Shown: one piece after another, positions 51,629-60,137 of the stretch | Layout: each line of letters begins with the position of its first letter | Numbering within the stretch: the stretch's first letter is position 1 | NCBI GenBank assembly: GCA_965243825.1 | Contig: CBDEVT010000001.1 | Coordinates: 186,001-250,000, forward strand | Origin: JAJCYX01 sp965243825 | GTDB lineage: Bacteria; Chloroflexota; Dehalococcoidia; Lucifugimonadales; Lucifugimonadaceae | Direction of reading: 5' to 3' | DNA: 64,000 nucleotides | The notes under the pieces: model-generated | Database searches by the model: none | What the model saw: only the letters and a program-made list of their open reading frames with translations | Told to the model about the DNA's origin: nothing | Position numbers and translations under genes: made by a program

Positions 51629-54517
51629 ATGCATCACCAATCTGAGAATCTAATTGGACGGACTAGTGAACTGTCTAGTCTCAGGTCTCTCTTGGATGAC
51701 TCCGGAGAAGGCCATGGGCAGGTTGCATTGCTTACCGGTGAACCGGGTATCGGTAAGACGACTCTGGCGGAACAGCTGCTCAGCGACTCGTTGGGTCGCG
51801 GATATGTCCCCGCAAGAGGGGCATGCTTTGATGGACAGTACACTCCACCGTTTTGGCTGTGGACCCAAATTGTCCGATCACTAGTTGAAACCGACCATGG
51901 ATCGGCTGCCTTTGCGACGCTGGCCCCAGCGCAACGATTAGTCATCAATCGAGTCGTGCCAGGATTGGATCCCGACTCGCCAAGCGCAGATGAATACTCA
52001 AGCACCATAGATCAGAGAGGTCGATTCGAGTTTCACGACTCTGTGTGTCGGCTGATCACACGACTTGGATCTTCAAATCCAGTGATGTTGGTGCTTGAGG
52101 ACCTCCACTGGGCTGATGAATCTGACCTCAAATTACTCGAGTTCGCAGCTCAACAGTTGTCTAACTACGCAGTGTTCATTCTGGGTACGTACCGTGACAC
52201 TGACATCACCCGTGACAGCGTGCTTACACGGACCCTTGGACAAATGACCCGGATGCAGAGCTTCACCAGGTTTCACATCGCCGGACTAGATCCCAACGCG
52301 ATGGATAGGCTAATTCGGAGCACCGCACGCAGGACTCTCGACCCAATCGTTGTGGACCGCCTAGTGAACCGTGCCGCGGGCAATCCGTTGTTCGGGAGGG
52401 AACTTGCACGCAGCTTAGTGGAAACTCAAACTCAAGAGGCGAATGTCCGACTGCCCGAGGGTATCGCCGAGGCTGTGGGTAGCAGGTTGTCTGGCTTGAC
52501 TCGTACACAGATAGATGTGATGCGGCTCGCATCTGTGTTGGGAACGCGATTCCAAGCTTCAGAACTCACATCAGCGACGTCTGAGAACCTAGATGTTGTG
52601 GAGGCTGCTCTCACTGCGTGCGTCGATTTATCTCTGATAGAAGAGCTTTCAACGGCGCCTGGGACTTATCAGTTCACCCACGCACTGATACAAGAGACGC
52701 TCTATCACGAACTGACCCCTACCCAGCTAGTGAGAACCCATGCCGCGATTGCTAAGGCACTCACGGCCTCGGCGAAGTCTGTATCTGACGATAGGCTTGC
52801 GGCAGTGGCTCGACACCATCGAGAGGGTTCGCTCTTACTCGACCTCACGACGGTCAACGACTATGTAGTCAGAGCCGGAGACCATGCATACTCGCGCTAC
52901 TCCTACAGTGAAGCGGCTGGTCACTACCTGTGGGCGCTTGACTCGATATCAGACACCTCGGATTCTCCTAGTCAGGCGTCTCTGATCGAACGCTGTGCGA
53001 TATCGATGTTGCAGATGAATGCTGCGGACATGCAACCAGGTTGGGACAAGCTGCGGGACGCCGTGCGAATGTACATCCGGCTAGGGATGGACGATGACGC
53101 TGTAAGGCTCGCATCATTTCCAGCGGTAGTCGGGGGGATCACCGGTGTCGTCGGATTGGTGGAGGAGGGGCTCGCCGTTGCGACACCAGGTTCGAAGGAA
53201 CGTGGATGGTTGCTCGCACGGTACATCGTTTCACTTGCTGACGCCGGCCGGAGTGATGAATCCGAAGAGGCATTCAAAGAAACATTGGCAATCGCGGAGG
53301 AATGGGGCGATCAGCCTTTACGTGCGCGTGCCTTGGTACATGGATCACAGGCCCGATACCGAGCTAACGATCCTCAAACTGCCGCCACTCGAGGACTTGA
53401 TGCCATAGAACTAGCACTTCAGGTCAACGAACCGCTAAGCGTTCTACGGGTTTTGGATTTTTGTGTTGAATCTCTTTGCGCTACTGGTAGGACTCGCGAG
53501 GCAATCGGAGTACTAGGCCGATGCGCAAATATCAGCGACGAGTTCTCCAGGGCATTCGGACATCAGAAGAGAGCCGAAGGAATGGTTGCGCTGTACCGAG
53601 GTGATTGGGAACGCATTGAGGTTCTTGCAGAAGCGATACCCGAACAGTTCAGGGTCAACTTCAGAAATTGGTGGTCTGTTCACCGGAGCCTGAGGCTTGG
53701 CACGCCATACCGTCACCTCTTCGCGAGCCTCGTGCCTTCTATCAGTAAGTGGACCGTCGATGGATACCACGTTGCATTGAATATCCTGTCCACCTGGGCA
53801 CATGTACAGCCTGAACCCGAACTCGTCGAGCTATGTTCACGAGCTAATTACGACGATCCAGTGATCACTGCGGAGGGACAAGTTCGTCTTCAAGCTCTAT
53901 CCATACAACGTGACCTACTAAATTCGAAGACTCCTAGGCCTCAGGACAGAGCCGCACTCGAAGCGAGCATGTCGAGAGTTGTGCCCAGGACTGATGTTCC
54001 CATCGACAGGATCCTTGGTGCGGCCGCGGTTGCAGAAGGTGACTTTGAAGCGGCCAGGAGACACTTCGTTGCCGCTATCGAATTCTGCCGTTCTGCGGAG
54101 TTTCGGCCCTCGCTAGCTTGGTCGTTGTTTGATCTGCTGCGAATTGCCGATAAGCATCCCGACCTTGTCAAAACTGATCAGGCCGAATCTATAGCGGACG
54201 AGGCAAGTTCCATCTGTGATGAAATCGAAATGCCTGCTCTTGCCGCGTTGATCATAGAGACACTTGAACGAATACGCACGACTCGCGAAGAAGGCGGTGA
54301 GTCCATCACTCTGCCTGACGGCATCAGCAGTCGCGAGGCAGAAGTCCTCAGTCTGTTAGCAGCAGGCAAGTCCAATCAGGAGATTGCAGACGAACTTTTC
54401 ATTAGTCGTTATACGGTAGTGAGGCACGTCTCAAATATCTTCCAGAAGATCGGGGCCACAAACCGATCAGAAGCGACTGCCTATGCCCATCGAAGGGGTT
54501 TGGTGACTACCACCTGA
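51629..54517 (+). CDS. Large LuxR-family STAND ATPase regulator
   Basis: 962 aa. An N-terminal AAA_16-type ATPase with Walker A TGEPGIGKTTL (36-46) and Walker B VLEDLHWAD (about 155-163) is followed by a long helical TPR-like sensor region. The C-terminal LuxR HTH reads ISSREAEVLSLLAAGKSNQE then IADELFISRYTVVRHVSNIF. This is the standard MalT/LAL design: ligand binding and ATP-driven oligomerisation before DNA binding. Unlike the protein at 45320 it has no N-terminal HTH. A small membrane-protein gene follows on the same strand after 242 bp. Confidence 0.9.
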   Translation: MHHQSENLIGRTSELSSLRSLLDDSGEGHGQVALLTGEPGIGKTTLAEQLLSDSLGRGYVPARGACFDGQYTPPFWLWTQIVRSLVETDHGSAAFATLAPAQRLVINRVVPGLDPDSPSADEYSSTIDQRGRFEFHDSVCRLITRLGSSNPVMLVLEDLHWADESDLKLLEFAAQQLSNYAVFILGTYRDTDITRDSVLTRTLGQMTRMQSFTRFHIAGLDPNAMDRLIRSTARRTLDPIVVDRLVNRAAGNPLFGRELARSLVETQTQEANVRLPEGIAEAVGSRLSGLTRTQIDVMRLASVLGTRFQASELTSATSENLDVVEAALTACVDLSLIEELSTAPGTYQFTHALIQETLYHELTPTQLVRTHAAIAKALTASAKSVSDDRLAAVARHHREGSLLLDLTTVNDYVVRAGDHAYSRYSYSEAAGHYLWALDSISDTSDSPSQASLIERCAISMLQMNAADMQPGWDKLRDAVRMYIRLGMDDDAVRLASFPAVVGGITGVVGLVEEGLAVATPGSKERGWLLARYIVSLADAGRSDESEEAFKETLAIAEEWGDQPLRARALVHGSQARYRANDPQTAATRGLDAIELALQVNEPLSVLRVLDFCVESLCATGRTREAIGVLGRCANISDEFSRAFGHQKRAEGMVALYRGDWERIEVLAEAIPEQFRVNFRNWWSVHRSLRLGTPYRHLFASLVPSISKWTVDGYHVALNILSTWAHVQPEPELVELCSRANYDDPVITAEGQVRLQALSIQRDLLNSKTPRPQDRAALEASMSRVVPRTDVPIDRILGAAAVAEGDFEAARRHFVAAIEFCRSAEFRPSLAWSLFDLLRIADKHPDLVKTDQAESIADEASSICDEIEMPALAALIIETLERIRTTREEGGESITLPDGISSREAEVLSLLAAGKSNQEIADELFISRYTVVRHVSNIFQKIGATNRSEATAYAHRRGLVTTT

Positions 54518-54623
54518 CGGCGAACTGGTCACGTCGATCAGGCAAGAAGACTTAGAGTACCTCCGAGCTTCATGGTGCTCTTTGCGCTGGTCGAAACTGC
54601 TAACCACATCTAGGAATAGCACT

Positions 54624-54671
54624 CGATTGCTATCGGCTGCTGTTTGTCCCTGCAGCGCAGAATAGCAATCG
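54624..54671 (+). promoter_or_regulatory. Long inverted repeat between LuxR gene and small membrane gene
   Basis: CGATTGCTAT (54624-54633) and ATAGCAATCG (54662-54671) are perfect 10-bp inverses; inside them CTGC and GCAG extend the fold. It may be a terminator for the LuxR gene or a leader structure of the next gene; the short T run (GTTTC) does not decide. Confidence 0.45.
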
Positions 54672-54759
54672 TTTCGGATGTCCCCGCCTGTTTTTAAGAC
54701 GACAGTTGGTTGCGTCGCTGGAATGCCAGTGACACGACCCATCCGGACGGAGGACAGAA

Positions 54760-55005
54760 ATGAACCACGGATCAAATCACACGCTGCTGGAGATGGACAC
54801 TAATGCGAAGGTCAACGACCCGATTGCCCCGTTGAAGCGAGAGCGGAGGAGAAGGGTCGCTGGGCCACAGAGCGGCGAGGAATCTGGGCTGTATTCAAAC
54901 GCCATTAGTCGGTTCGTTCACGTCCGTGGCATTGAGGTCACTGCATCAATTGTCATCGCTTTCATGGTAGGCGGAGGTCTCGCGAGCGCTTTGATCCTCG
55001 CCTAA
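54760..55005 (+). CDS. Small single-span membrane protein
   Basis: 81 aa; GGAGGACAG stands just before the ATG. The first 50 residues are basic and polar (LKRERRRRVAGPQSGEESGL). The tail is one membrane helix (ITASIVIAFMVGGGLASALI, reading from EVTASIV). No family recognised. It follows the LuxR STAND gene in the same unit (repeat copies G to H) and is closed by a strong hairpin at 55031. Confidence 0.6.
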   Translation: MNHGSNHTLLEMDTNAKVNDPIAPLKRERRRRVAGPQSGEESGLYSNAISRFVHVRGIEVTASIVIAFMVGGGLASALILA

Positions 55006-55030
55006 ATAGAGATAACTTTCCTCCTCATCG

Positions 55031-55059
55031 AAGGGCCAGGTCCAAAAGACCTGGCCCTT
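55031..55059 (+). terminator. 12-bp perfect terminator hairpin
   Basis: AAGGGCCAGGTC and GACCTGGCCCTT pair perfectly around CAAAA, 25 bp after the small membrane gene. The T run is missing, so termination strength is uncertain. Confidence 0.65.
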
Positions 55060-55117
55060 GATGTATGAATCAGCGTTCGCTTCGCTCCTAGTCAGTTGCA
55101 CGGAAGGAAGAACTCGT

Positions 55118-55151
55118 CTCGAAAAGTTCTGCCTATCATCCCCTCAGCTCC
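55118..55151 (+). repeat. 34-bp intergenic repeat, copy H
   Basis: Consensus copy, preceded by GAACTCGT. It lies between convergent genes, 45 bp from the stop of the MenC-like gene, and is the last copy of the series. Confidence 0.9.
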
Positions 55152-55196
55152 AGATGCGGTCTGAGGAAACTCGTATCAATTCACTAAGACAAGCGG

Positions 55197-56303
55197 TCAG
55201 TTCGAGGCCACAGAGGTTTGCTCTACGGTGAACTCTCTCAGCAGATCAGGATCAGGCTCGGGTAGTCCGTTCGTGAACGGCATCATTGTCTGGCGGGCCG
55301 TAAGCTCGATCTCTGGCTGGGCGAGATCTCGTTCATAGAACCGCGACGAAGGAAACAGGTCTCCGGGGTAAAGAAAGTTCGGTAGCGTCGCTAGCTCTAT
55401 ACAGATTGCAGATCCCACAGCGCTTTCCAGCATCCCACCGACCCACACAGGAACTCCTGCGTCGCGGCACACATCGTGGATCTTAATCGAGTTGGCGAGA
55501 CCACCAACTCGCCCCGGTTTGATGTTCACGAACTCACAGGCTCCGATGCTTAGCGCATGTTCAGCAGCTCGGACTCCATTGATGCTCTCATCCAGGCAGA
55601 TCGGTGTGTCAATCAACCCAGCGAGCGCGGCATGGTCTAAGAGGTCGTCACTAGCGAGGGGTTGCTCGATGAACTCCAGGTTGAAGCGTTCCATTTCTTG
55701 AAACAGTGATGAGTCGTCGAGTGTGTATCCACCGTTGCAATCGACGTGAATCCTGACACTTGGAAAACTCGACCTGACTGCTTCCAGCATTTCGATGTCC
55801 CACCCACGCGCGACCTTCAGCTTGATCCTTGGGAAGCCAGCATCAACGGCCGCCTGGATATTGCCCAGGAGCATGTCGAACGAATCCTGTATACCGAAGT
55901 CTGCGCCGGCTGAAACCTCTCGTGTCGAGCCACCAAGAAGCTGGTGCAGCGGTCGTTGTTCATGCTTGACTCGGAGTGTCCACCAGCAGATCTCCAGAAC
56001 AGCTTTGGCAAATGGATTACCTTTGAACAGGCTTAGTTGGTCGTTGAGGTCCTCAGGACTTTCGTAGTCTCGACCGATGACATGAGGAGCAAAGAACTCC
56101 GAAACGGCTTGGAAAACTCCTGCAGCAGACTCGGGACTGTAGGTCGGCAATTCGAGAGGTGCGGACTCAGACCATGCTTCATGTTCACCACTACCGACTT
56201 TGACGATCACGGAGTGAATCTCGTGATCTTCACCGTAGGCAGTCCGCCACGGGTATTTGAGTGGCATCGCTACGTGGTAGATATCGAGTGACTGAATCTT
56301 CAC
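55197..56303 (-). CDS. o-Succinylbenzoate synthase / N-acylamino-acid racemase-like enolase-superfamily enzyme
   Basis: 368 aa, the normal length. It has the K161-x-K163 motif (RIKLKVARG), metal ligands D188 (HVDCNGGYT), E213 (FIEQPL) and D238 (CLDESI), and the opposite-face Lys near 262 (VNIKPGRVGGL). WVGGMLESAVGSA is typical of the OSBS/NSAR subgroup. Members either make o-succinylbenzoate for menaquinone or racemise N-acyl amino acids. No other menaquinone gene is near, so racemase activity is at least as likely. It differs from the other three paralogs of the window, which lack this KxK layout. Confidence 0.85.
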   Translation of the reverse strand: MKIQSLDIYHVAMPLKYPWRTAYGEDHEIHSVIVKVGSGEHEAWSESAPLELPTYSPESAAGVFQAVSEFFAPHVIGRDYESPEDLNDQLSLFKGNPFAKAVLEICWWTLRVKHEQRPLHQLLGGSTREVSAGADFGIQDSFDMLLGNIQAAVDAGFPRIKLKVARGWDIEMLEAVRSSFPSVRIHVDCNGGYTLDDSSLFQEMERFNLEFIEQPLASDDLLDHAALAGLIDTPICLDESINGVRAAEHALSIGACEFVNIKPGRVGGLANSIKIHDVCRDAGVPVWVGGMLESAVGSAICIELATLPNFLYPGDLFPSSRFYERDLAQPEIELTARQTMMPFTNGLPEPDPDLLREFTVEQTSVASN

Positions 56304-56395
56304 TTGACGGCGAAATAAGCTCTATCAGCTGGTTGGGGACCTGCGCACAGGAACCGGCACTAATAAAGAGTGTTCAACGGCTTTCGTATTTTTCA

Positions 56396-56470
56396 TGGTC
56401 GGGGTGACAGGATTCGAACCTGTGACCCCCCGCTCCCAAAGCGGGTGCGCTTCCGCTGCGCCACACCCCG
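56396..56470 (-). tRNA. tRNA-Pro(UGG)
   Basis: The minus strand folds into a complete cloverleaf. The acceptor stem CGGGGTG pairs with CACCCCG, the D-arm is GCGC...GCGC, and the anticodon arm is CCCGC-TTTGGGA-GCGGG with anticodon TGG. The T-arm is ACAGG-TTCGAAT-CCTGT. The discriminator A at 56399 is followed by an encoded CCA. The 40 bp covering acceptor 5' strand to anticodon loop (56433-56472) are repeated exactly at 56522-56561. Confidence 0.95.
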
Positions 56471-56521
56471 ACCGGAAAATTCTAACGCCCTGGCTTTTTG
56501 TGCGGTATTGACAACTTCGGT

Positions 56522-56561
56522 CTCCCAAAGCGGGTGCGCTTCCGCTGCGCCACACCCCGAC
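56522..56561 (-). repeat. Exact duplicate of the tRNA-Pro 5' half
   Basis: 40 bp are identical to 56433-56472, offset 89 bp, in direct orientation. The copy stops after the anticodon loop, so it cannot make a tRNA. Such partial tRNA copies are usual at integration sites of genomic islands, and this one may be an attachment-site scar at the right edge of the accessory region. Confidence 0.85.
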
Positions 56562-56827
56562 GTTCCAACCTTGACATTGTAGCGGCAGATTTAACTTTCG
56601 ATAGCCTCTGACGGCTACGGATTATCGGCTAACCGCCAAGTTTGCAGGTTAGGTGTACACGGAATCGCGAAAAAGACTGAATCAACAGTGCGCTCCAACA
56701 CCTGTCGATCATGTCCTTTTCGTAAGTCGTGGCGACAGCTAAAGACCTGCCTAACAGCTTGCTTTCAGGATCGTGAGACTGACGAACAGGCATCGGTTCG
56801 CTGTCACCTCAACTACACTCAATCGCC

Positions 56828-58153
56828 ATGACTAAGCACCGCCTCGTTGCAGATCTGCACCTGCACTCTCGCTTCTCAATGGCGACCAGTCCTCAGCTAA
56901 ATCTCGAGTCGCTCGCCAGGACTGGACACAAAAAAGGTATACACCTTCTGGCCGCGCCGGACTTCACGCATCCAGTGTGGCGAGCGGAGATGCGGTCAGC
57001 ACTTGAGCCGGCTGGAGACGGCGTGTTCCACTTGAAGGACTGGCAAAGCGAACCCGCCCAGTCTGATCTCTCCGGCTCTTCTGATCAGGAAAGAACTGAC
57101 TCAACCACTGCTGATCCCTCACCCGGTGTTGTCAAACGCCCGACCTTCATCCTGGCCACTGAAATCTCATGCATCTGGCGCCACGCGAACCGTTCCCGGA
57201 GAGTGCACGTGATTCTCATGGCACCATCGTTCGATGCCGTCGAAAGGATAAGTGGCACGCTGTCCGACTATCAGGATCTTCTGTCTGACGGGCGCCCGAT
57301 GATCAAGATGTCTGCCGAAGACCTATATTCGGTGGCGCTGGAAGCGGATGACCGCTGCATTCTTTTTCCCGCACATGCGTGGACTCCCTGGTACGGCGTC
57401 TACGGCTCGAAGTCTGGATTCGATTCACTTGAGGAGTGCTTTGGGGAGCATACGCAGCGTATCCCGGCAATCGAAACCGGACTCTCTAGCGATCCCTACA
57501 TGAACTGGTCCGTGAGCGACATTGGGTCGAGGGCGATTGTCTCCTTTTCTGACGCACATTCGCCAGCAACGATGGGGCGAGAGCTCACAGTCTTTGACGC
57601 CGATACGAACTATGAGTCAGTACGGTCTGCCCTCTTCGAAAACAGAGTCATCGAAACCATCGAGTTTCACCCTGAGCATGGCAAATATCATCTGAACGGG
57701 CACCGGAAATGCGGCGTGAAGCTTTCACCTGAAGAAACACCAACAGACGGTCGCTGCGAAGTTTGTAATCGACCACTTACTCTCGGAGTACTTCAACGCA
57801 TCAAGGAGCTTGCCGATCGGTCGCTAAGTCCTTCGGTCTTCAAAGAAGGACTGGTTTACGACTCCGGAAACAATCCGAACGCTCGACCATTTCGCCAGCT
57901 CGTTCCGCTACGGGAACTGGTTGCGCACAGTCTTTCTGTCGGCGTGGGAACCAAGAAAGTGAGTAGGTCTTACGAGGCCCTTATTGAGCAGTCTGGAAAC
58001 GAACTGGCAGTTCTTACCACTATCGATCGCGAAACTCTCGCATCAGTCGCGGGAGAACAGATCGCAGATGCAATCATCGCTGTGCGAGAAGGCAACGTCG
58101 AAGTGAACGCTGGCTTTGATGGTGTCTATGGCACCGTTTCGCCGATCACCTAG
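56828..58153 (+). CDS. Endonuclease Q-like DNA repair enzyme (PHP + zinc ribbon)
   Basis: 441 aa. The PHP metal-site motifs are in order: ADLHLHSRFS (8-17), APDFTH, LATEISC, FPAHAWTPWYG and FSDAHSPATMG. HRKCGVKLSPEET then CEVCNRPLTLGVLQRIKELA form the zinc-binding part that defines the EndoQ family. The enzyme nicks DNA 5' of deaminated bases (uracil, hypoxanthine) or abasic sites. It is common in archaea and some bacteria. It is 27 bp upstream of a small zinc-ribbon gene. A pyrimidine-dimer glycosylase-like gene lies 3 kb downstream. Confidence 0.88.
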   Translation: MTKHRLVADLHLHSRFSMATSPQLNLESLARTGHKKGIHLLAAPDFTHPVWRAEMRSALEPAGDGVFHLKDWQSEPAQSDLSGSSDQERTDSTTADPSPGVVKRPTFILATEISCIWRHANRSRRVHVILMAPSFDAVERISGTLSDYQDLLSDGRPMIKMSAEDLYSVALEADDRCILFPAHAWTPWYGVYGSKSGFDSLEECFGEHTQRIPAIETGLSSDPYMNWSVSDIGSRAIVSFSDAHSPATMGRELTVFDADTNYESVRSALFENRVIETIEFHPEHGKYHLNGHRKCGVKLSPEETPTDGRCEVCNRPLTLGVLQRIKELADRSLSPSVFKEGLVYDSGNNPNARPFRQLVPLRELVAHSLSVGVGTKKVSRSYEALIEQSGNELAVLTTIDRETLASVAGEQIADAIIAVREGNVEVNAGFDGVYGTVSPIT

Positions 58154-58180
58154 TCCAACCAGAGATGGCGCTCAGAACGT

Positions 58181-58588
58181 ATGAAGCTGGTGGTGTCGCG
58201 GTTTGTTCAAACTCAACCGTGGAAGAAGGTTTGCATAGTACAAACAGGGCGCACACTTAACGCTTCCGTAACTCTGACTCCAAGAAGCATCACCGTGCCT
58301 AGCATAAGTTCTGTCGTCGAGTTAGTACGACCAAACGAGAACATAGACGCCGAGGACGTTGGCAAGAGCGCTGACATGCTGTTTTTCAAGTGCTGCACAA
58401 TCTGTGAAGGGGACCTCCTGCTGGAGGCATACGAGGACAAGGCAAACCTTAAGTGCCTGCACTGCGGCAACGCGTCCTCCGTCCCCTCCAACACACATCT
58501 CTTCGAGGTTCTTTGCGAAGAGAAGAGTTACCACCAGACAAGCTTCGAGGCCGAGGTCGAAGGCTTTAGCGCACAGCAAGCCGCTTAA
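58181..58588 (+). CDS. Small zinc-ribbon protein, start uncertain
   Basis: The whole frame is 135 aa, but the first 65 residues look non-coding, and Met66 (58376) is a likely start. This would give a 70-aa protein beginning MLFFKCCTICEGDLLLEAYE with a CxxC...CxxC zinc ribbon (CCTIC; KCLHCG). Function unknown. It follows the EndoQ gene by 27 bp if the long form is used, and by 222 bp if the short form is used. The terminator at 58651 ends this transcript. Confidence 0.5.
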   Translation: MKLVVSRFVQTQPWKKVCIVQTGRTLNASVTLTPRSITVPSISSVVELVRPNENIDAEDVGKSADMLFFKCCTICEGDLLLEAYEDKANLKCLHCGNASSVPSNTHLFEVLCEEKSYHQTSFEAEVEGFSAQQAA

Positions 58589-58650
58589 TCCTGGCACCTT
58601 GAACAGTCAGTAATCGCCGGACACGCCCCGGCTTCAACATGTAAGAATGT

Positions 58651-58683
58651 GCCTCCAACCAATCTGTTGGAGGCACTTTTTTT
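58651..58683 (+). terminator. Rho-independent terminator holding the next gene's ribosome-binding site
   Basis: GCCTCCAAC (58651-58659) and GTTGGAGGC (58666-58674) form a perfect 9-bp stem with a 6-base loop and, after AC, a run of seven T (58677-58683). The right arm contains GGAGG at 58669-58673, nine bases before the TTG start at 58682. The start codon overlaps the T run. Confidence 0.85.
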
Positions 58684-59731
58684 GAAGATCACTTCTGTCA
58701 CAGCCGTCTATCCACGATACGAAAACGTTGCCCGTTCGTGGCGCACCAATCTCTGGCAGATTGTTGTGCGCGTCGAAACCGATCTTGGCGTTACCGGGTT
58801 CGGATACGGTGGAGGTGGTAAAGCGGCTGTCGAAGTGGTCAACGGCCATTTCGCCGAGTTACTGGTCGGCCGGCAACTCGACTCGACTGTGGACATCTCG
58901 ACCACCTGGGACGCACTTTATGAGGCATCCATCCCTTACGGTCGCAAAGGCATCGCCGTCATGGCACTCAGTGGAGTAGACCTGGCTCTCTGGGACGCGC
59001 TCGGCAAAGCCTCGGGCCAACCAGTAGCCAACCTGCTTGGCGGTGTTCAAAAAGACAAGGTACGCGCCTACGCGACGGGCGCTGACACTGAGTGGTACGC
59101 AGAGCTCGGTTTCACAGCACATAAGATGCCGAACCGCTGGTCAGGTTCAGACGGAGATTTTGCCGCCACGGCCACAGCAGCCAGGCGTGCCCGAGACGCG
59201 TTTGGACCGACAGCGGAAGTTATGTTTGACGTTTACATGAGCTGGGATACCGAAGTAACGATAGCAATGGCAGAGAGGCTTGAGGAGTACAGGATCCACT
59301 GGTTCGAAGACGTCCTCACTCCAGACGATCTTGAAGAAAATGCTGCCCTCAAACCAAAAGTGAAGCCGACTCTGATCGCGGGAGGTGAGCACGAGTTCAC
59401 ACACGTCGGATTTGCGGATATCGCAAGAACCGGCGCCTACGATGTCTGGCAGCCAGATATCACCTGGTGCGGAGGAATCACTGCAGGTCTGCGCATCGTA
59501 GAGATGGGCGAGGCAGCGGGTGTCCAGGTGGTGCCGCATCGCGGCGGGGAAGTGTGGGGCCTACATCTGATCGCAGCCTCGACTTGCGAAGACTTCGGAG
59601 AGATTCTGCCAGGAACCCGAGACGGGTCGCGCGATGAACTGTGGAGTGGAGAGCCGGCTGCAGTAGACGGATACTTGTCGATCAACGACGAACCCGGCTT
59701 TGGGGTTACGCTAAACGAGGCGATACTTTAG
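58682..59731 (+). CDS. L-rhamnonate-dehydratase-like enolase-superfamily enzyme
   Basis: 349 aa from the TTG at 58682 (LKITSVTAVYP, a normal family beginning); the longer frame from 58649 would start within the terminator stem. Diagnostic segments: FDVYMSWD, WFEDVLTPDD, GGEHEFTHVGF, QPDITWCGGIT and VVPHRGGEVWGLHL, all as in L-rhamnonate dehydratase. It removes water from an aldonic acid to give a 2-keto-3-deoxy acid, with Mg2+. The HpcH-type aldolase at 62013 could cleave such products. Its translation may be limited by the hairpin that contains its ribosome-binding site. Confidence 0.87.
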   Translation: MKITSVTAVYPRYENVARSWRTNLWQIVVRVETDLGVTGFGYGGGGKAAVEVVNGHFAELLVGRQLDSTVDISTTWDALYEASIPYGRKGIAVMALSGVDLALWDALGKASGQPVANLLGGVQKDKVRAYATGADTEWYAELGFTAHKMPNRWSGSDGDFAATATAARRARDAFGPTAEVMFDVYMSWDTEVTIAMAERLEEYRIHWFEDVLTPDDLEENAALKPKVKPTLIAGGEHEFTHVGFADIARTGAYDVWQPDITWCGGITAGLRIVEMGEAAGVQVVPHRGGEVWGLHLIAASTCEDFGEILPGTRDGSRDELWSGEPAAVDGYLSINDEPGFGVTLNEAIL

Positions 59732-59772
59732 CAACACGTTGACTAGACGGACCTAAACAGGCGACCAGCACT

Positions 59773-60012
59773 ATGTCACGACAACAGCGAAGGCGGGAAA
59801 GAAGGCAAAACGCCGCCCCGCGCAATGCGCCGGTGCTTGTAGATCAGCGCCCCTGGTATTTCCGCTACGGTTATCACGTGGGTGTCTGGAGTGGCGCAAT
59901 CTTCGGAGTGGTTTGGTACGCCGTTTTCCAGGATTTGCTTGGCCTGATCATCGGCATCGTTGCCGGACAGGTGATCGGGGTACTGCTCTCCCGGCAGGGC
60001 AAATCCGACTAG
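59773..60012 (+). CDS. Small membrane protein
   Basis: 79 aa. A strongly basic start (MSRQQRRRERRQNAAPRN) is followed by two hydrophobic stretches (VWSGAIFGVVWYAVFQDLL and GLIIGIVAGQVIGVLLS). It lies 41 bp downstream of the dehydratase-like gene on the same strand. No family known; no clear ribosome-binding site. Confidence 0.6.
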   Translation: MSRQQRRRERRQNAAPRNAPVLVDQRPWYFRYGYHVGVWSGAIFGVVWYAVFQDLLGLIIGIVAGQVIGVLLSRQGKSD

Positions 60013-60137
60013 GTTGATGCCGCGGTAAATCTTCACAGAGAACGCACACGCGTTTGTGGTCGGCTCCACCTGCCAGTAATCTTGAGTGATGACCAGTGCT
60101 TGCTTGACGCCGAACCACAGCTGAAAGGCTGCCTGCC

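Noticed and set aside
40464..55151. CRISPR array or integron attC array as explanation of the repeats
   Set aside because: Spacing of 1-4 kb with genes between the copies excludes CRISPR. The arms read GTTCTGCC...GGCAGAAC, the reverse order of the AAC...GTT ends of attC sites, and no integron integrase is in the window.
55197..56303. Menaquinone biosynthesis gene menC
   Set aside because: The subgroup fits OSBS/NSAR, but no other men gene is near and the two activities cannot be separated by motif alone; no symbol is given.
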